Made by a program: the position numbers and the translations under genes. 64,000 nucleotides of DNA from Hyparrhenia diplandra (lineage: Eukaryota; Streptophyta; Magnoliopsida; Poales; Poaceae), in the NCBI GenBank assembly GCA_015847255.1, contig JADLZK010007840.1:824001-888000 (forward strand), given 5' to 3'. Every line of letters starts with the position of its first letter. The first letter of the stretch is position 1. Positions 34,801-47,943 of the stretch are shown one piece after another. The notes under the pieces are model-generated. The model did not search any database. It saw only the letters and a list, made by a program, of their open reading frames with translations, and was not told where the DNA came from.

Positions 34801-36688
34801 TCATTTTCTCTAGCTTTTTAGCTATTTGGGATTAAGAAATCCGGTCTCGCACTACGTAGCAACAAAGAAAGGCCATCCTCTTTTTCGTTGTCATCGGCAA
34901 AGAGTATTACTAAGCAAGCCGATGGTGCCCTCATGCCGCTCGTGCATGGCTACGTCGTTGTTTCCCTAATCATCATTGTTTTACTCGTGCACGGCAGGAA
35001 TGGCCTGATCATCATTGTTTTCCTCGTGCACGGCAGGAATGGCATGATCATCATTGTTTTCTTGTGGAACATTTAAACCAATCTCACCATGCTCTGTCTA
35101 TATGCTATACCCTGGCATTAACCCCTGGATCGTTAAGGGGTTTCGGATACACTCTGTGTTAGCAAATTTCAGTTGATTCAAGCAATCTTTGCATGGGCAA
35201 AAACAAACATCACAACCCCGGCATTAGCTTTGGCAACAAACAAACCGGGAGAATCTATGAATGAACCGCCCGGTCGAGCGGGACGCATACATCCACTCTC
35301 GATCTATCTCAACAAAAAAAAATTGAAATTGAAGACTTGATTAATTCAGCTCAAAAAAATGTGGTTGGTAGGTGACACATGGACTATTTTGGTCGGCAAA
35401 ATTGTAAAATCTCGACTCACATACTAACAAGAAATAATTATAGCACCACAGGAACATGGCGTAATTAATTAGGCGACCAACCTAATTTTATATGATGGAT
35501 TCTCCACAAATTGCTTAGCGAAATTAAGTTCAATTGGAGCTCGTGGCTCTAGAATGTAGAAAGAACAAGAACAAGAATCAAAGGATGTACCCATCAAAAC
35601 AAAAGGTAACTAGGGAATAAAATCAAAGGAGCAGATGATTGTACTAACCTTAAACCAAAAATCGTCAAGCCATTCTTCAAATACAAGTTATTGCTTCACG
35701 GATTAGAATGGTCGTAGCAATGGGCGGAGGAGGGCCTAACGCGCACCTCTGTTCTTGGGATGGTACAGTAGTAGGAAGGAGAGAACACTCGACACCTTTT
35801 TGAGTTGGCGACTTATCCTTTGCCGGCACTTTTTAAAACCGAGAATGAACCCGTACAGCACTACGGATCGGTCACATCATAGTTTTCGAGTGATAAGAAC
35901 CGGCGGTGCATGCGAGAGATCATTATGCATTCTTATTTGCACCCGGCAGTGACAAGAGTCCATCAAGTCCTTTGCTGGTGCATAATAAGCACCGTAGAGA
36001 TCTAAATCTTCATTGTCGCTATTGGTCGAGTCCATGGAATTTCTGATTTTCCAGCGCCTTTGCGCCGGGCGCGGTTCAGCACTACCGGTGGTCTAAATTC
36101 GGTAGTGATGCCGGCGGTAGTAATAAACGAATCTATAGTAGTGTAAGTGTATGATTAGGCAATAGTTAATTCCAAACCAAGATGGCGAGCAAGGCTTGGA
36201 GATGGATAAGAGGAAGCTCTCACTCGTAAAAGAAGAAAGAGAAAAACAAAATCCAAGATGTAAAGGCAAAGGTATAAACAGGGATTATGTTTTGTTGGTC
36301 AAGTGCAATACAGTGTGTGATCGAGTTTAATTAGGATAGATGGTTGTATTTTTAATAGGGGAGCTCTAGTTAGCATTCTTTGTCATCTAGTGCCACTGGG
36401 GTGTTGAGCTACACGCATGTGCATTATAGGCTTAGTGACATAATGAGCAAAAATGTTTGTGAAAACACTTCGATAAATACTAACGAAAACACTTCGAGAA
36501 ATACTAACTCAGGACTTAGATGTTTGGCAAAACATTTAAGAGTTGGTATGTATGCTTGCCAAAAGAGGAGAGTTGGTTTCTGTCGGTGCTGCTCAATCTA
36601 ATGGTTCTTATTATAAATCATAACTATCCATATTGTGTTAATCAAACTTAACAGATTTGACTCCATGGGAAGCGAATGTGCTATTTTG

Positions 36689-36926
36689 GGCCTTATTTAG
36701 ATTGCCCCAAAAATTTAAGTTTTTTCACTCTCTCTCTATCACATCAATCTATAGCCAGTTGCATGGAGCATTAAATGTGGATAAAAAACTAATTGCACAA
36801 TTTTTGTTGCAAATCATAAGACAAATCTTTTAAACCTAGTTAGTCCATGATTAAACAATAATTATCAAATACAAACAAAAGTGCTACAGTGTTAGAATTG
36901 AAAAAAGTTGTAATCTAAACAAGGCC
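36689..36926. mobile_element. MITE with GGCCTTATTTAGATT termini
   Basis: The left end GGCCTTATTTAGATT and right end AATCTAAACAAGGCC are inverted repeats matching at 14 of 15 positions, 238 bases apart, with an AT-rich core and no coding frame. This is the form of a common grass MITE. I could not see a convincing target duplication, so the superfamily is left open. Confidence 0.65.
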
Positions 36927-37145
36927 TAGGTAAGATGTTTCAAAAAAGGCAGAGGTTCATACATCATGTAATCAACATAAATTAAAGCTAAATATTAATT
37001 TAACTTAAACAAATAATGATGCGACTATGAGCAATAAAAACAGTATGAAATATGTATATATAGGTTGTTTTTAAAAATATTTTGGTGCTAATTCTGTACT
37101 TATATTATTTAAAAAATAAACTAGTTTATGAAAATTTAAAAAGAT

Positions 37146-37189
<44 letters not shown>
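37146..37189 (+). repeat. (TTG)n microsatellite
   Basis: About 14 uninterrupted TTG units in AT-rich DNA. Confidence 0.95.
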
Positions 37190-38842
37190 ATAAAAAGTAT
37201 GTATATAGGTTAAATCATTTTTTGAAACCAGTCAACCATAGTTTTCTATTTGTTGATAGTTCAATCTTCAATGGCTAAAGATAATTACTACAAAAAAATT
37301 GTGAATACTTATAATTGAGGAGTATCACCACAAAAAGACAATGAAAAATTTACGGATAATAAACCATAAGAAAATCAGATTAAAAAAAACGTTGGATGCA
37401 TCTGAGAACATTGAAGAAAAAAAGAGTAGAGAACTACTTAGCTAAGCCCACAGAGCAACTGTGAGCGGCAGTGGGCTTTGTCGCAATATGCTGGGCCGGA
37501 CCGGATGATTTCCTTTTGCCGACGCCCGGCGTCCTTCGCAGGCGAATTCGCTGCTCTCCCTCTCCCTTCGGATGTTGATTGGGTCTCAGACACAAATAAA
37601 TCAGTGTTAGTCGTAATACACGGAAATTGCACTTGATTCCTAATCACCACGACGCCACCCAAAGAATTCTAAATAGAGAACCAATATATAGAATTCGTTA
37701 ACAATAATTTCTTAAGATTTATCCAGATTTTTATTATCTTTAAAAAAATACATATAGATAGGTAAAATCATATTTGAAAGTATTACAGGACCAAAGTTGT
37801 CTAAATTTTTCTAGTTTAATGGGAAATATATTATTTTCGTAGTTTGGTGGCCAAAATCGGGTTCGGCCTACAATTTGGTGGCAAAAATAAACTTATTTTC
37901 AGAATAATATTTAAAAAAATAGGAATACAAATAATATAAGAGTCTCATCACAAAAAGACAACGAAAAACTTAAGCAAAGTAAACCAGAAAAAAAAAAAAA
38001 AATAAATAAATAAACGTTGCATGCATGAGACCACGGAGAAAAAGAGTAACGGAAATGATTTAGGCCCGCGGTCAGAAGGAGTAGAGGAAAGATTTTAGGC
38101 CCACAGGGAAACTGTGAGCGGGCCTGTGCGCAGTCCACACGGGCCACGGCGGAGAGACGAGGGGTGTGAGCGGCGATGGGCTTGGATCACTAGCGGGCCG
38201 GATGATTTTGCGGACGCACCTCATTCGTTCTAAGCGGGCGGCCCGCCTTTTTGTTTTTTTTTTTTTTTTTTTGAGAGAGAGAGAGAGAGAGTTGCCACCG
38301 CCTCAGATCCCTCTGAAACCCAGATGTTGTCCGGGCGTTAATGGACACCAACCCCATCATTTGTAGGACAACTTCAAAGGACAAAGTATGCTCTCCCTTA
38401 GGATGACAATTTGGTTAACGACGTTATAGTCAAAAATGGGTGTAGACAGATAATCGATGAAGGTAATACAGAGGAATTGCATTTGATTGTAGGAATCTCC
38501 TAATCACCACCCCAGTTTATTTATCTTGAAACATGTACTGTGTATCCACGTTGGACTCTCATACAAACAGTCTAATTTATGCTACCGGGAGCTTATGACA
38601 GAAAACGAATACTGGACCGAAACCTCAAGCAAAAAAAAACAATTCAACCAACACACAGCTTAACAGTTACTATATTGTTCGTTAATTTTTCTTCCTACAC
38701 AGAAGAACTACATGTTTTTCTTGATTGCAGGTCCCCCCTCCTCGGCTTCTTCGGAATGTCTCCTTTCTTTCTCCTCTCTGCAAATTCACAAAACTCTGGT
38801 CATGGAACCAGGAAGACATGGATTTGGGAAGAGCTTACAGGA

Positions 38843-41800
38843 TCACCTGCTACCTGAAGAGTAATCCAAGAGCTCATTCGAAACCGGCTTCCGAGCAAGA
38901 AAGAAGTACATTGGCGTGAAGATCTCCTTCCTGTAGTTGTTCATACAGCAGTAAGCAAACGTGAGGAAAGATTCAACAGAGACGTATGGGATAGTACTGG
39001 AGTTACTGAAATTCTTTCTAGATCAGAAAAACAGACTTACTTTCCGCCCTCTACAAGACCTTCTGCGGCCTTCTCTAGGAAATTAGAGACCCTCTCACTG
39101 CCCTGTGGAGCAAGACCAACATATTCCAAGGCCTTCACCTGAACAATATCAAAAACAGACTCTCAGAGCCAAATCGTAAAGCTTCTACGACTCCCTAATT
39201 ATCGCTTGTCATCCTAGAGAATGACAACGTATTTGATTGTGTGGAACAAATTGGATACCACAACAAATGAAGTATCTGAAAAACTAAACAAACTATTTGT
39301 TGGTCTCACCATTGTGCGAGTAATCATGCGTCCCACAGAAGTCAAACGGAAGCTACTCAGGGAAAATGGCTTGGATCCAAGGGCAAGTACCAAGGCAAGG
39401 GGGAATCTTCAGCAAGATCCTTATCCCAAACAACCTGCATGATGAGAAAAGAATTACACATCTACACACACACACCGGCTAAGCTATCAAACCACATCAC
39501 GTCAAGCAGAAAGACCAAGACAGTAGTGTATATTGCTTTGTCAGTGGTGCATTTACCCCCAGGTGGACTGTAGCAGAACATGATCTGAAAACAGGAGAAA
39601 GCATGATATCTATCTTACCTCAAACCCAGCATCTTTTACTGCCTGAAGACATTGCGAGTGCTTCTGATATCTGGCAGGCCATTGCCAAGCTCAACTTCAT
39701 CTTTGATCCTTTTGTGGGTTGCATTGTTAGCATCATAGTGATCAGTAATGCACCACTCATACACGGCAAAGCACTGACCAGGCTTCAACACACGATATAT
39801 CTCCTTATAGCAACCAACCTTTGCAACAAAAGTAGAAATTTATTTCCCATACAATAGAAAACAAAATTGATGATAAAACTTATTAAACAAGTGACAGTTT
39901 AAAAAGGTTGAAATCTCACTGGATCAGGTGCATGACATGTCGCCTCAATGGCATAAACAGCATCAAAAGTGTTGTCGTCAAACGGCATCTTCATGAAGTC
40001 TGCCTGCATTGCAGACAAATATAAGTGTTGCCCTTTAGCTTAACAGTAGTGCAAAGAACTCCATCTACAGGAGGTGTGCAATATTCTAAACTCCATCGTA
40101 AAACATCAACTTTGCAACTTCTTTATACAGAATTGCAAATTCATAGAATTATTAGTGTAACAAAATTTGCTCTAAAAAGAGGCTAATCACTCTATCATTT
40201 TCAACAGAAATGCAACTGCAAAGGCTAATTGGTTAGCACCAAAGGTAGCTGAAAGAGTAGAAAGAGCTAAGCAAGGAAGAAATGTGCTAGTGGATAGGCT
40301 AACTGTACCTTGACAAAATCACAGGTTCCACTAATTCCTGCTAGACGATTGAGCTCCTGAATGTTGAAATGTCATGTTAGCAGCATGATAAGTACCATAA
40401 CAATGAATGGTGTCCATTTAACAAATGTGTTTCAAATGACCTTTCCCCTGGTTATCTGGTATTCATTGTTATTCAAACCGGTAACTGAAGTTGAGCTGCA
40501 CAAAAACCATTGCATGGTTCAGTTAGCTTAGCTGTGGGTTTTAGCAGAAAATGGATAAATGCTGAAATAAAACAAGAAAGTGCTATAAATAAAGACCAAG
40601 AGAAAGCACTGTCCGTCTCCCTCCAAAGCAAAGTCACCATAAATGTAACTTTTAGTCTTTTACTACCTCTGATTTCAAGTGTAGGTTGTTTAGGTGGTCT
40701 CAACATGAAACTTTGACTTACAATTTTAAAAAAAAAATACAGCATTTTTAATAGTGAAAAAGATACAATGGAAAGTATTTATCATGATGAATATGGTAAC
40801 TGTGTATTTACATATTGATGGTCAAACTAAAAAAATTGAGCAGATAGAATCCTGAAAGGCTAAAATGATCTGCATTCCGAATTAGAGGGAGTAAATGATA
40901 ATGATTAATCAACCCTGACACAAGGGCCACATGTGTTAAAAAGTTACAGGTGAGGACATCAAAAATCACAGGTATTAAAGATCTTTGGTCCCAAAGAATC
41001 AAACCTAAATCTTGCAATTTCTCTCAGTGGTCCACCTATTCCACAGCCCACATCTAAAACCTATAGTTGATAAATGAAAAGGCACACCTCTTGTTAGTGA
41101 AGAGCAAGAAGAACGATATGAATCAAATTTTAACAGGGACACTGACCTTCATTCCTGGTTTCAAACCAAGTTGCAGGGCAAGAAAATGCTCATGTCGCTT
41201 AATGCTTTTCGCGTAAGGATTCTCCATTCCATCTAACACAATAAGCATACTTCAATTACCAAAGGCCATAAATAAGTACAAGCATATGACATTATGTTAA
41301 GTTGTTAACTCTTTAGTTTATTTGGAATAGGCACTAAACATTTCTTTTGTCCTGACAAATGAAGACCAATAATTTACTCTGTATGCAAGGGAGTACTCAC
41401 CTGTGAGCAAAGTGGAAGGATTCACCCCAACCATACTCGTAGAAGCTAGTGGCAAGATCATAGTATTTATTAACCTGACAAAATCAGGGAAACATCAGCT
41501 TCTGATATACATCTTACCTCAAGTATGTAAAAATGCCAAGAACCAAATAGCCTCAACTCCAATGATGGTAAGATTCATCATGAGAGCATGCACAGCCAAA
41601 AAAAGAAACAGAGAAAGAAAGTTTCAGCACCAGAGCTGTTATGCTGAAAGATGTATTCATGCCCAACTTTTAACTATTTTTATCATAAATATATCATCAC
41701 GGATATCTAGTCAAGTAGAATTGCAAGCTGAGAAACCTTTAGGTTGCACCAGCTGCAGCTAACTAGAGAATTATAGTACAGCTCGAATAAGGGCATCAAA

Positions 41801-42985
41801 TTTACACACAACATAAAATTCTCTCTTCAAATGGTTATATTACCATATCAGTATAGTTGGACTTTCTTGCTTCCTCCTTCCCTCCATAGTATCCATGATA
41901 TTTCTCATACCTGTAAAAAAAAATTAAATTAAATGAAGATAACTAAGGAATAATAATATTAGATATTGTCTAGCAGATTCACTGTGTGTGTCTAGGATTT
42001 CTCCTCATAATGAGGACCTGCAGTAATTTTGTAAATCCCGGTTGTGATATGTTTTCAATCCCTCTACAAATGGGCGAGGATCTCTTGGAAAGGAACATTG
42101 AACCAGGATGCTAGTTTCATTTAGCCATTCGTACAATATATGTTTCATGCAAAGGAGAAAAATGAATATCTTGGTAGCTCCTGTACTATATGAAAGGACA
42201 TGGTGGAGTATTCTGCGCTAATAATGGACCAGAAGCTGTCAATAGTGTTCTGACAAACAGTATACAGTTCAGTACTATGGGCAATTTAAATGGAACCCAT
42301 TATATTACGACAACGAGACTTGGCTACACAAAGTGACATAGCAGAGGACATTCATCAGATGCTGACATTTTTCTCTACCTAACAATCAAAGGGATAGTAA
42401 ACAAGTCTGCACATATGAAGAGCTAATATAGACATCTTGCCAGTGACCTGTGACACAAAGTAGAGGATTTTAAAAGCCCTCAGTTAAAAGAAAAAAGGGC
42501 CGGCAGTTGAATTATTAGATATATTACAGCTTGAAAGGCTACGCTAACTAGTAACAAAAACATTTCAGTGAAAAAGAAGGCAGTAACAAATAGTATGAGG
42601 CAAGAAAAAAAAATGAAATACAAATATCAGCTAATCAAGATCCTAACGGAATAAAATACTCTAAAAGATGATCTTACCAACAGAAGTAAAAAAATATATA
42701 TATTCCTTTCTTTGATTTTAGACCTACAAAGTACAACAAATACACAAAGGATGCCTGGAAATCAAATCTGCAGGGCACAGAAGCAACTGCAATTATCTAA
42801 GGAGTAAACTTAAACATCGTCAGGATCTCTGCAGTATCCAATAGAACAGAGACATGCATGCCACCCGCAAAGGAAGGTGGACCATGAGATCCAGGAACAT
42901 ACTCATCGACGGCCGACTTGACTTCCTCCTTGGTGATCTTCCCTCCGAGGCCAGAGGCAAGATCCAGCGCTCCCGACTTGGACAT
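38843..42985 (-). CDS. SMT1: Sterol C-24 methyltransferase (SMT1-type), three frameshifts
   Basis: Adds a methyl group from S-adenosylmethionine to C-24 of cycloartenol, the entry step of plant sterol synthesis at the endoplasmic reticulum. Twelve exons on the minus strand: 42985-42903, 41910-41844, 41474-41401, 41232-41147, 41060-41005, 40495-40441, 40356-40309, 40003-39920, 39818-39619, 39434-39310, 39138-39041 and 38930-38843. All borders are GT/AG. Family marks are DEYEKYHGYYGGKEEARKSN, the YEYGWGESFHFAHRWNGESL substrate motif, VLDVGCGIGGP (SAM site), YAIEATCHAPDP and the YEWCITDHY block. The start MSKSGALDLASGLGG matches the family N-terminus. Three indels break it: one extra A at 41206-41209, one base lost at 39653-39655, and one T lost at 39363-39366. 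With these allowed for, the length is exactly 354 codons plus stop. The last exon ends FFLARKP plus about 14 more residues, slightly longer than usual. The perfect splice sites and codons suggest consensus errors more than decay. Confidence 0.9.
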
Positions 42986-44090
42986 CGTGTAGTGTAGGCG
43001 TCCGGGACGGATCAAATGCACCTGCAATAATTGCTGACTGTCAGAGACCAGAGTCCTCCACACGTTTCTTCAAGATTCTGAACCACGCCGAATACATGTA
43101 CGTGGACAGATGAAAAGGATGTCTCTTCTCCTCTGCCCACTAAAAAAATGAGAGAAAAGTTTCTGGCTTTCGGCAAAGCAAGCACTAGAAACAGTGATGG
43201 GTGGCAGGCTGGCAGCAATGCACAATAGAAAAGAAAAGATTTGGAGGCAAACACGTCAGAATTCACCACGGATTTCAAAGATGAAACAACAAGACAGAGA
43301 GGGAGGAGGCAAACACGTCACAACTGACGAAGGAATTTGGGAAACTGTTCGGTCGACAGTCAGGCAGGCGAAGGAACCAAGAACCGTTTGGGTGAACTGT
43401 CAAAAAAAAAAAGAAAAAAAAAAGAACCGTTTGGGTCTCTGTATGTATCCACGGCGGAGCAACGATTCTGCAAGGCCAACAACAACGGGCTGCAATCGAT
43501 TTGAGACGTAGAGTGGGGAGAAAGCTAACCCGTGGGCGGATCGGAAGCCGGCGGGCGGCAGGGGACAAGACAATGCTCGCCGGGACGGACGGCGGAAGTG
43601 GTGCTGGCGCGAGGGAGAGAGACGACGAGCGGGGGGCGTTAACTCTGTCGGAGGTTGAGGATTTGGGCAAGATGGTGTGGATCCACGCCACCACGAGCGA
43701 CGACGGCACGGCGGTACAAGATCCCGGGGATTTTGAAGCCGAGGATGAGCAGCGGGGCAGGCAGGGTGTGACTGACTGGGTGACAAAGAAATCGAAATCT
43801 GGAGGGGTCAGTTTGGGGATATCACTGGATGGATGTGGGGCATGTGGTGGCCGGCCGCGTGAGCTCCGGCGGCCCCGTGCGGGCGGCTGTGCGGATCAGC
43901 TGTCAGCAGCTCGGTGGTGGGCTGCTCCGGGGCGGCGGGGTGGTAGACGACAGAAAGAAAGAGGTGCCACGGCCCCTGCGCCTGATATCAGTGGATGACA
44001 GGTGGGGCCGACCAAAGGTAAGTAGGTCCCTCAATGCAATAGGAGAGTTTTATATCCTACATTATCAAATCTCTGTATTCCTCAAAATTT
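42986..44090 (-). promoter_or_regulatory. SMT1 leader and GC-rich promoter region
   Basis: Upstream of the SMT1 ATG a TTGCAG acceptor (43022) suggests an intron in the 5' leader. The matching first exon would lie in the GC-rich island at about 43430-43990, where GT donors such as one near 43536 are available. Long open frames there occur in several phases on both strands and show no domain, as expected for a GC-rich leader or promoter of a housekeeping gene. The exact start of transcription is not visible. Confidence 0.4.
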
Positions 44091-44159
44091 GAAAATAAAA
44101 ATGATTTTGTTGAACTAGAGAAAATATTCAACATTGTGCATTTAGGGGCGGGGTGTTGG

Positions 44160-44345
44160 GGAAGTCAGGGGCTGCTTGGTTAAGACTTTTTTTGTTGAAA
44201 CTAAAAAAAGTCCCTAAAAAGTATCTAGGAAATCAAACAGGAGGAATTTTTTTTTAGAGACTGTTTTTACTAAAAGTATCAGGAAATCAAACAGGAGGAA
44301 TTTTGTTTTAGAGACTGTTTACTGAAAGTCCCTCGAAGACCTTAC
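44160..44345 (+). repeat. MITE-like segment with 54-bp tandem duplication
   Basis: Starts 'ggggctgcttggttaagact', a terminus seen in many grass MITEs. It contains two direct copies, offset by 54 bases (44227 and 44281), of 'aggaaatcaaacaggaggaa' followed by 'ttttagagactgttt'. No clear right-hand inverted end. Confidence 0.5.
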
Positions 44346-44394
44346 TCAGGATCTAAGTGATGTTTTTGTCACTACGGGCAGTTATCCTCTCAAT

Positions 44395-44495
44395 TTTTCA
44401 TTGGACTTTAAAATAGTAGGAGTACATCGATCAGAGTTTCATCAAATTTTCGTTGGACTTTAAAATAGTAGGAGTACATTGATTAGAGTTTCATC
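44395..44495 (+). repeat. 52-bp tandem duplication
   Basis: Two direct units starting at 44395 and 44447, each with 'ttggactttaaaatagtagg' and 'agtacat' followed by 'agagtttcatc'. They differ at four positions. The unit is non-coding. Confidence 0.75.
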
Positions 44496-44499
44496 TTTG

Positions 44500-47395
44500 G
44501 CTAGTGATAAAAATTGGAATAGAAAATGATTATATTTGAAGATCCCATACCAAATTAAAATCGTTTGAGATTTTTCTTTATAATGAGGTTATTTAATAAA
44601 AATCATCCATACAAATTAGAAGGGTTATACTTTTGTAGTGGCTCGGTATAGTACAAAAATGGCTTCTTTGGCTTCATCAAAAGAGCCGGAAGACACCTTT
44701 AGATGGATCCACTCTTGTAGTAAAAAAAAAATGGTTCTCTCTTGAGCTTATCTCGTGGAGGCATTTTTGAGCTAGTATTTATCCGAGCTTGAATCAAGAA
44801 GCAAAGGGCCCTAGCTAACAAGACCTCATAACATGTAGGGACGTGGATGTTAAGGCCAGACACTCAGACAAGAGTTTTATTTGCATTTAATGAGCTGCCA
44901 TGTATGCATTTTAGATGATGTGGCACCGTTTTAAGAAGAGGGAGGAGAAAGATGAAACTCTCTTGGCACGAATGCCAACTATCTATGAGTCTTGAAATTT
45001 AATGTGTATGAAACTATAGAACGAGAAACTCTCCATATTGAGAGTGAGAGTGTCATCCGTGTTTCATTTTCTCTTTCTGTATAATATTGTGGAAGTCTTG
45101 GAACAACGCTATGAAACTCCGTCATAATAAGCCATATATAATCTGTAGAATTGGAATTGGACCACTCAAAGTTGAGGGGAAATTAAGGAAGTGCCGCTTG
45201 AGGTCGTAGTCTCATCACTTTTTCTAATTAACCGTACGCGCTCAAATGAATCAAGCATGAATCTGGGGGGTGGTGAGGAGCATGGTTCGTCTGACCATCG
45301 ACACCATTCATGCATGGATCATCAATGCCGTTATATATGGCACCTCGATGGACTTGAACCAAAATTTGGAGCATGCATGGGCTGACCATCAGACAATTTA
45401 ATGACGTTTTGGAGTCGACGGTGCCAAACCATATCGCAGTAGAGATGATTCTCATCACGCAAGGTAGTACTGGGCTCATGCTTATAGCGTGATGAGTGAG
45501 AGTAACCTTGTTGTTGACGACCACGTCTGACAACCGTACCTTGCTAGATGAGAATCCTCTTCGATCGATACAACCGATGCTGGGAGATCCAGTACAGTAC
45601 AGTAGGCACCAGTGTTCCAATACTGCCCTTGGCCTGCCTGCAAAACTGACGGAGTTGGTGGCATGGCGACAAGCAGGGGTGGCTCATGCATGCATGCCCC
45701 TACAATACAATACGAGAATGCGGTCAAATTGACAGCACAGCTAGAGTCTCTCTGATTAGCTGTACTGAAGAACGGTGGTGACGACAAACTAGCACGAGCA
45801 ACTAGTACTCCTACCTGATGCAACTATCATAGTGTTTCGAGAGAGAGATAAAGTATTAATTTGTTTCCTTGCTGAGTAATAAGATGTGTGATGTGTGACC
45901 AAATGGTAAATATATATGGTCGATCGTCACGGCTTGCAAATTATATAAAAGTAAGTATACAAAATTAAGGATGGACGCGTCATCATGCAAGGCGTGATAT
46001 GATGCAGCTAGCCTTCTCCATGTGGGTTCTATATACGGGAGAGTGGGACAAGGACGACATGCTTGCATCACCAGCATGGCCTGCACTAGGCGTTGGCGTA
46101 CACGTACGTTCCTTCGCGTGTCATCGTCGGCGTGGCGTTGGCCGGTCTGTTATTACTACACTCACCTCACGCGACCAGCATGGGTAGGTGCACAGTTCAT
46201 CCCATAGGATTGGAGATTTTGTTTTCAACAAGTCTCACTACTTACGCAAGGGTGATGATGTTGCATCGATCACTGTACCAGTGTACGTGTGACGACATTA
46301 TTTTTCTTGAATCTCTTTCTCTTTGGCCTTGGAGGAGCAGCTGGTGGTTGTCATGTGTCCATACTCTCTGCTTTGTGGTTCTTCGATCCATATCCACTTT
46401 TTGTAGCTAATTTAAACTCTGCTATTCCTTGGTCTTCCAAATGTCCTTTTCAAAATTGGAGGCCACAGCGTCGTCCCTATGATTTTGAGGCCCCTCGGTG
46501 AACTCATCACAAAGGCCCCTCTAGCTTAATATACATCTTATAATACTAGTATCGTTTTTTCGTGCATTGATACGTGATTAATAAATTTTATAAACAAAAG
46601 CATGGATCGCATGATAAGGTAATAATCTTTGTGAAATTAAACAATGATATTAAAAAGACATTTAGTTCAAAGAAGTAAGTTTTATGAAAGTAACACAATA
46701 ACTAATATCGCAGGCTCGTTAAGAGAATTCGATAGTCAACCCAAAACATTTGGATACCAATATGGTTACTTGAGACTAGTGTTCACTTGGGACCACATAC
46801 TATTTCCTATTTTGTCATTGGCTTCACACAATTTTTGTAGGCCTCTTTGAACTTTGCAACATCATAGTATTCACATGAACAGATCCCTTGTAACATCTTC
46901 GATAACTTGACCTAGCATTTCATCATCTTTAGCTCTCATCGTTGTATGTATACCTCCCCATATATTCTAGTTCCCTGCTCCTTGCATTGAGGTGTCATTC
47001 AAGATGTTACACAATATTACCTTTAAGTTTCTTAGTAACTTTTCATCACAAGAACATTTCATCGGTGATAGTTTTGATGTCAAGCCATCTTCATACATAT
47101 ACATAATAAGGTTATAATATGGATATATATAGACTTGGAAAATTTGAATGGAGTTTCCCGTACAAGCTGGAAATTGAGGTGCACGATATATGTATAAGAA
47201 TTCATCTTTGAAGCATGATGATGACTGATGAGTACATAAACCATCGTCCTTGAAATTCCACAATTACTATGGAACAAGTCTTAATAATAAAGATGATACA
47301 AAACATTAATCAAACCAACATTGCATCTGAATAAAAAAAACTCCAAAACTACATCATGTACTCATTACAATACCAAATTTTTTCTAGCTAGCAAC
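44500..47395. other. Intergenic, no gene recognised
   Basis: About 2.9 kb of mixed composition. Open frames of 60-130 codons on both strands (for example around 45230-45820) have no domain, no consistent codon pattern and no splice partners. I see no transposon ends here. Confidence 0.45.
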
Positions 47396-47403
47396 CACAC
47401 AAG

Positions 47404-47943
47404 TCAGCCACGGGCACAAAAAACCGAGAACCGAAACCGAACCGAGGAATACCGTAAAACCGAACCGAAAAATACCAAAACCGAAAAATTCGGTTCTGTT
47501 CGGTTTCTCGGTTCTCGGAACCGAAATTTACCGAGGTATATTGGTTACGTACCTCGATAAACGAAGTACCGAACCTGGTACCGAATTTTTCTTGAAATGT
47601 GTTGCGTGTGGGTGTTGTTATATTGTTAATTGTACTAATGTAGACTATTATATTATGTATTTGTGGTATTCTACTCTTAAACTTCTATATGTATGTATTT
47701 GACACCATAATTGTCTATGAAATCATGTTTAAATTAGTTTTTAAACATGCAATTACATGTCTCTTTGATTACTTCGGTACTTTTCGTAAATACCTAAAAC
47801 CGAACCGAAAGTACCGAAACCAATTCCCTCGTACCGATTTTTTGAAGGAACCGATCGGTACCTGTTTTAACGAGAACCGAATTTACCGAGGAACCGAAAG
47901 TAACCGAACCGATCGGTTTGGTAGAATACCGAATGCCCGGTGA
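47404..47943. mobile_element. Non-autonomous hAT-like element, 540 bp
   Basis: Flanked by a perfect 8-base duplication CACACAAG (47396-47403 and 47944-47951), the size made by hAT transposases. The ends are imperfect inverted repeats: TCAGCCACGGGCA on the left, and TCACCGGGCATTC read from the other strand on the right. Both arms are filled with 'aaccgaaccgaa' words (inverse 'ttcggttcggtt' at 47490-47520), separated by an AT-rich core. No transposase, so it depends on a relative elsewhere. Confidence 0.6.

Larger units (their letters stand above)
30589..36143. mobile_element. Composite of CACTA element remains
   Basis: The left part starts CACTACTGGATCCAGGC and is followed to about 30980 by 'tttgccgag' / 'ctcggcaaa' subterminal repeats, the same motif as in the 390-bp element at 15.5 kb. 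The right part (35750-36143) has a different repeat ('ctaccggtggtctaaattcg', 'gccggcggtagtaa') and ends ...TATAGTAGTG, a CACTA end. The outer three-base flanks are CAA and TAA, so they do not form a perfect duplication. The two ends also carry different motifs, so I read this as two or more broken CACTA elements next to or inside one another, not one intact element. The transposase remnant is on the minus strand, and an acidic C-terminal-type frame is on the plus strand. Confidence 0.65.
36144..38842. other. Intergenic, no gene recognised
   Basis: Apart from the MITE and microsatellite listed separately, no coding sequence is recognised. At about 37440-37660 and 38090-38350 two related stretches share 'aaactgtgagcg', 'gatgggctt' and 'gggccggatgattt', so a short segment seems to be duplicated. 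Around the second copy are a T-run and (GA)n (38256-38290). Confidence 0.45.

Noticed and set aside
43275..43998. Several long frames on both strands upstream of SMT1
   Set aside because: They lie in a GC-rich leader/promoter island, show no domain, and overlap in several phases. No splice structure supports a separate gene.
47320..47560. 79-codon frame rich in Asn, Arg and Glu
   Set aside because: It is the translation of the 'accgaa' repeats of the hAT-like element.
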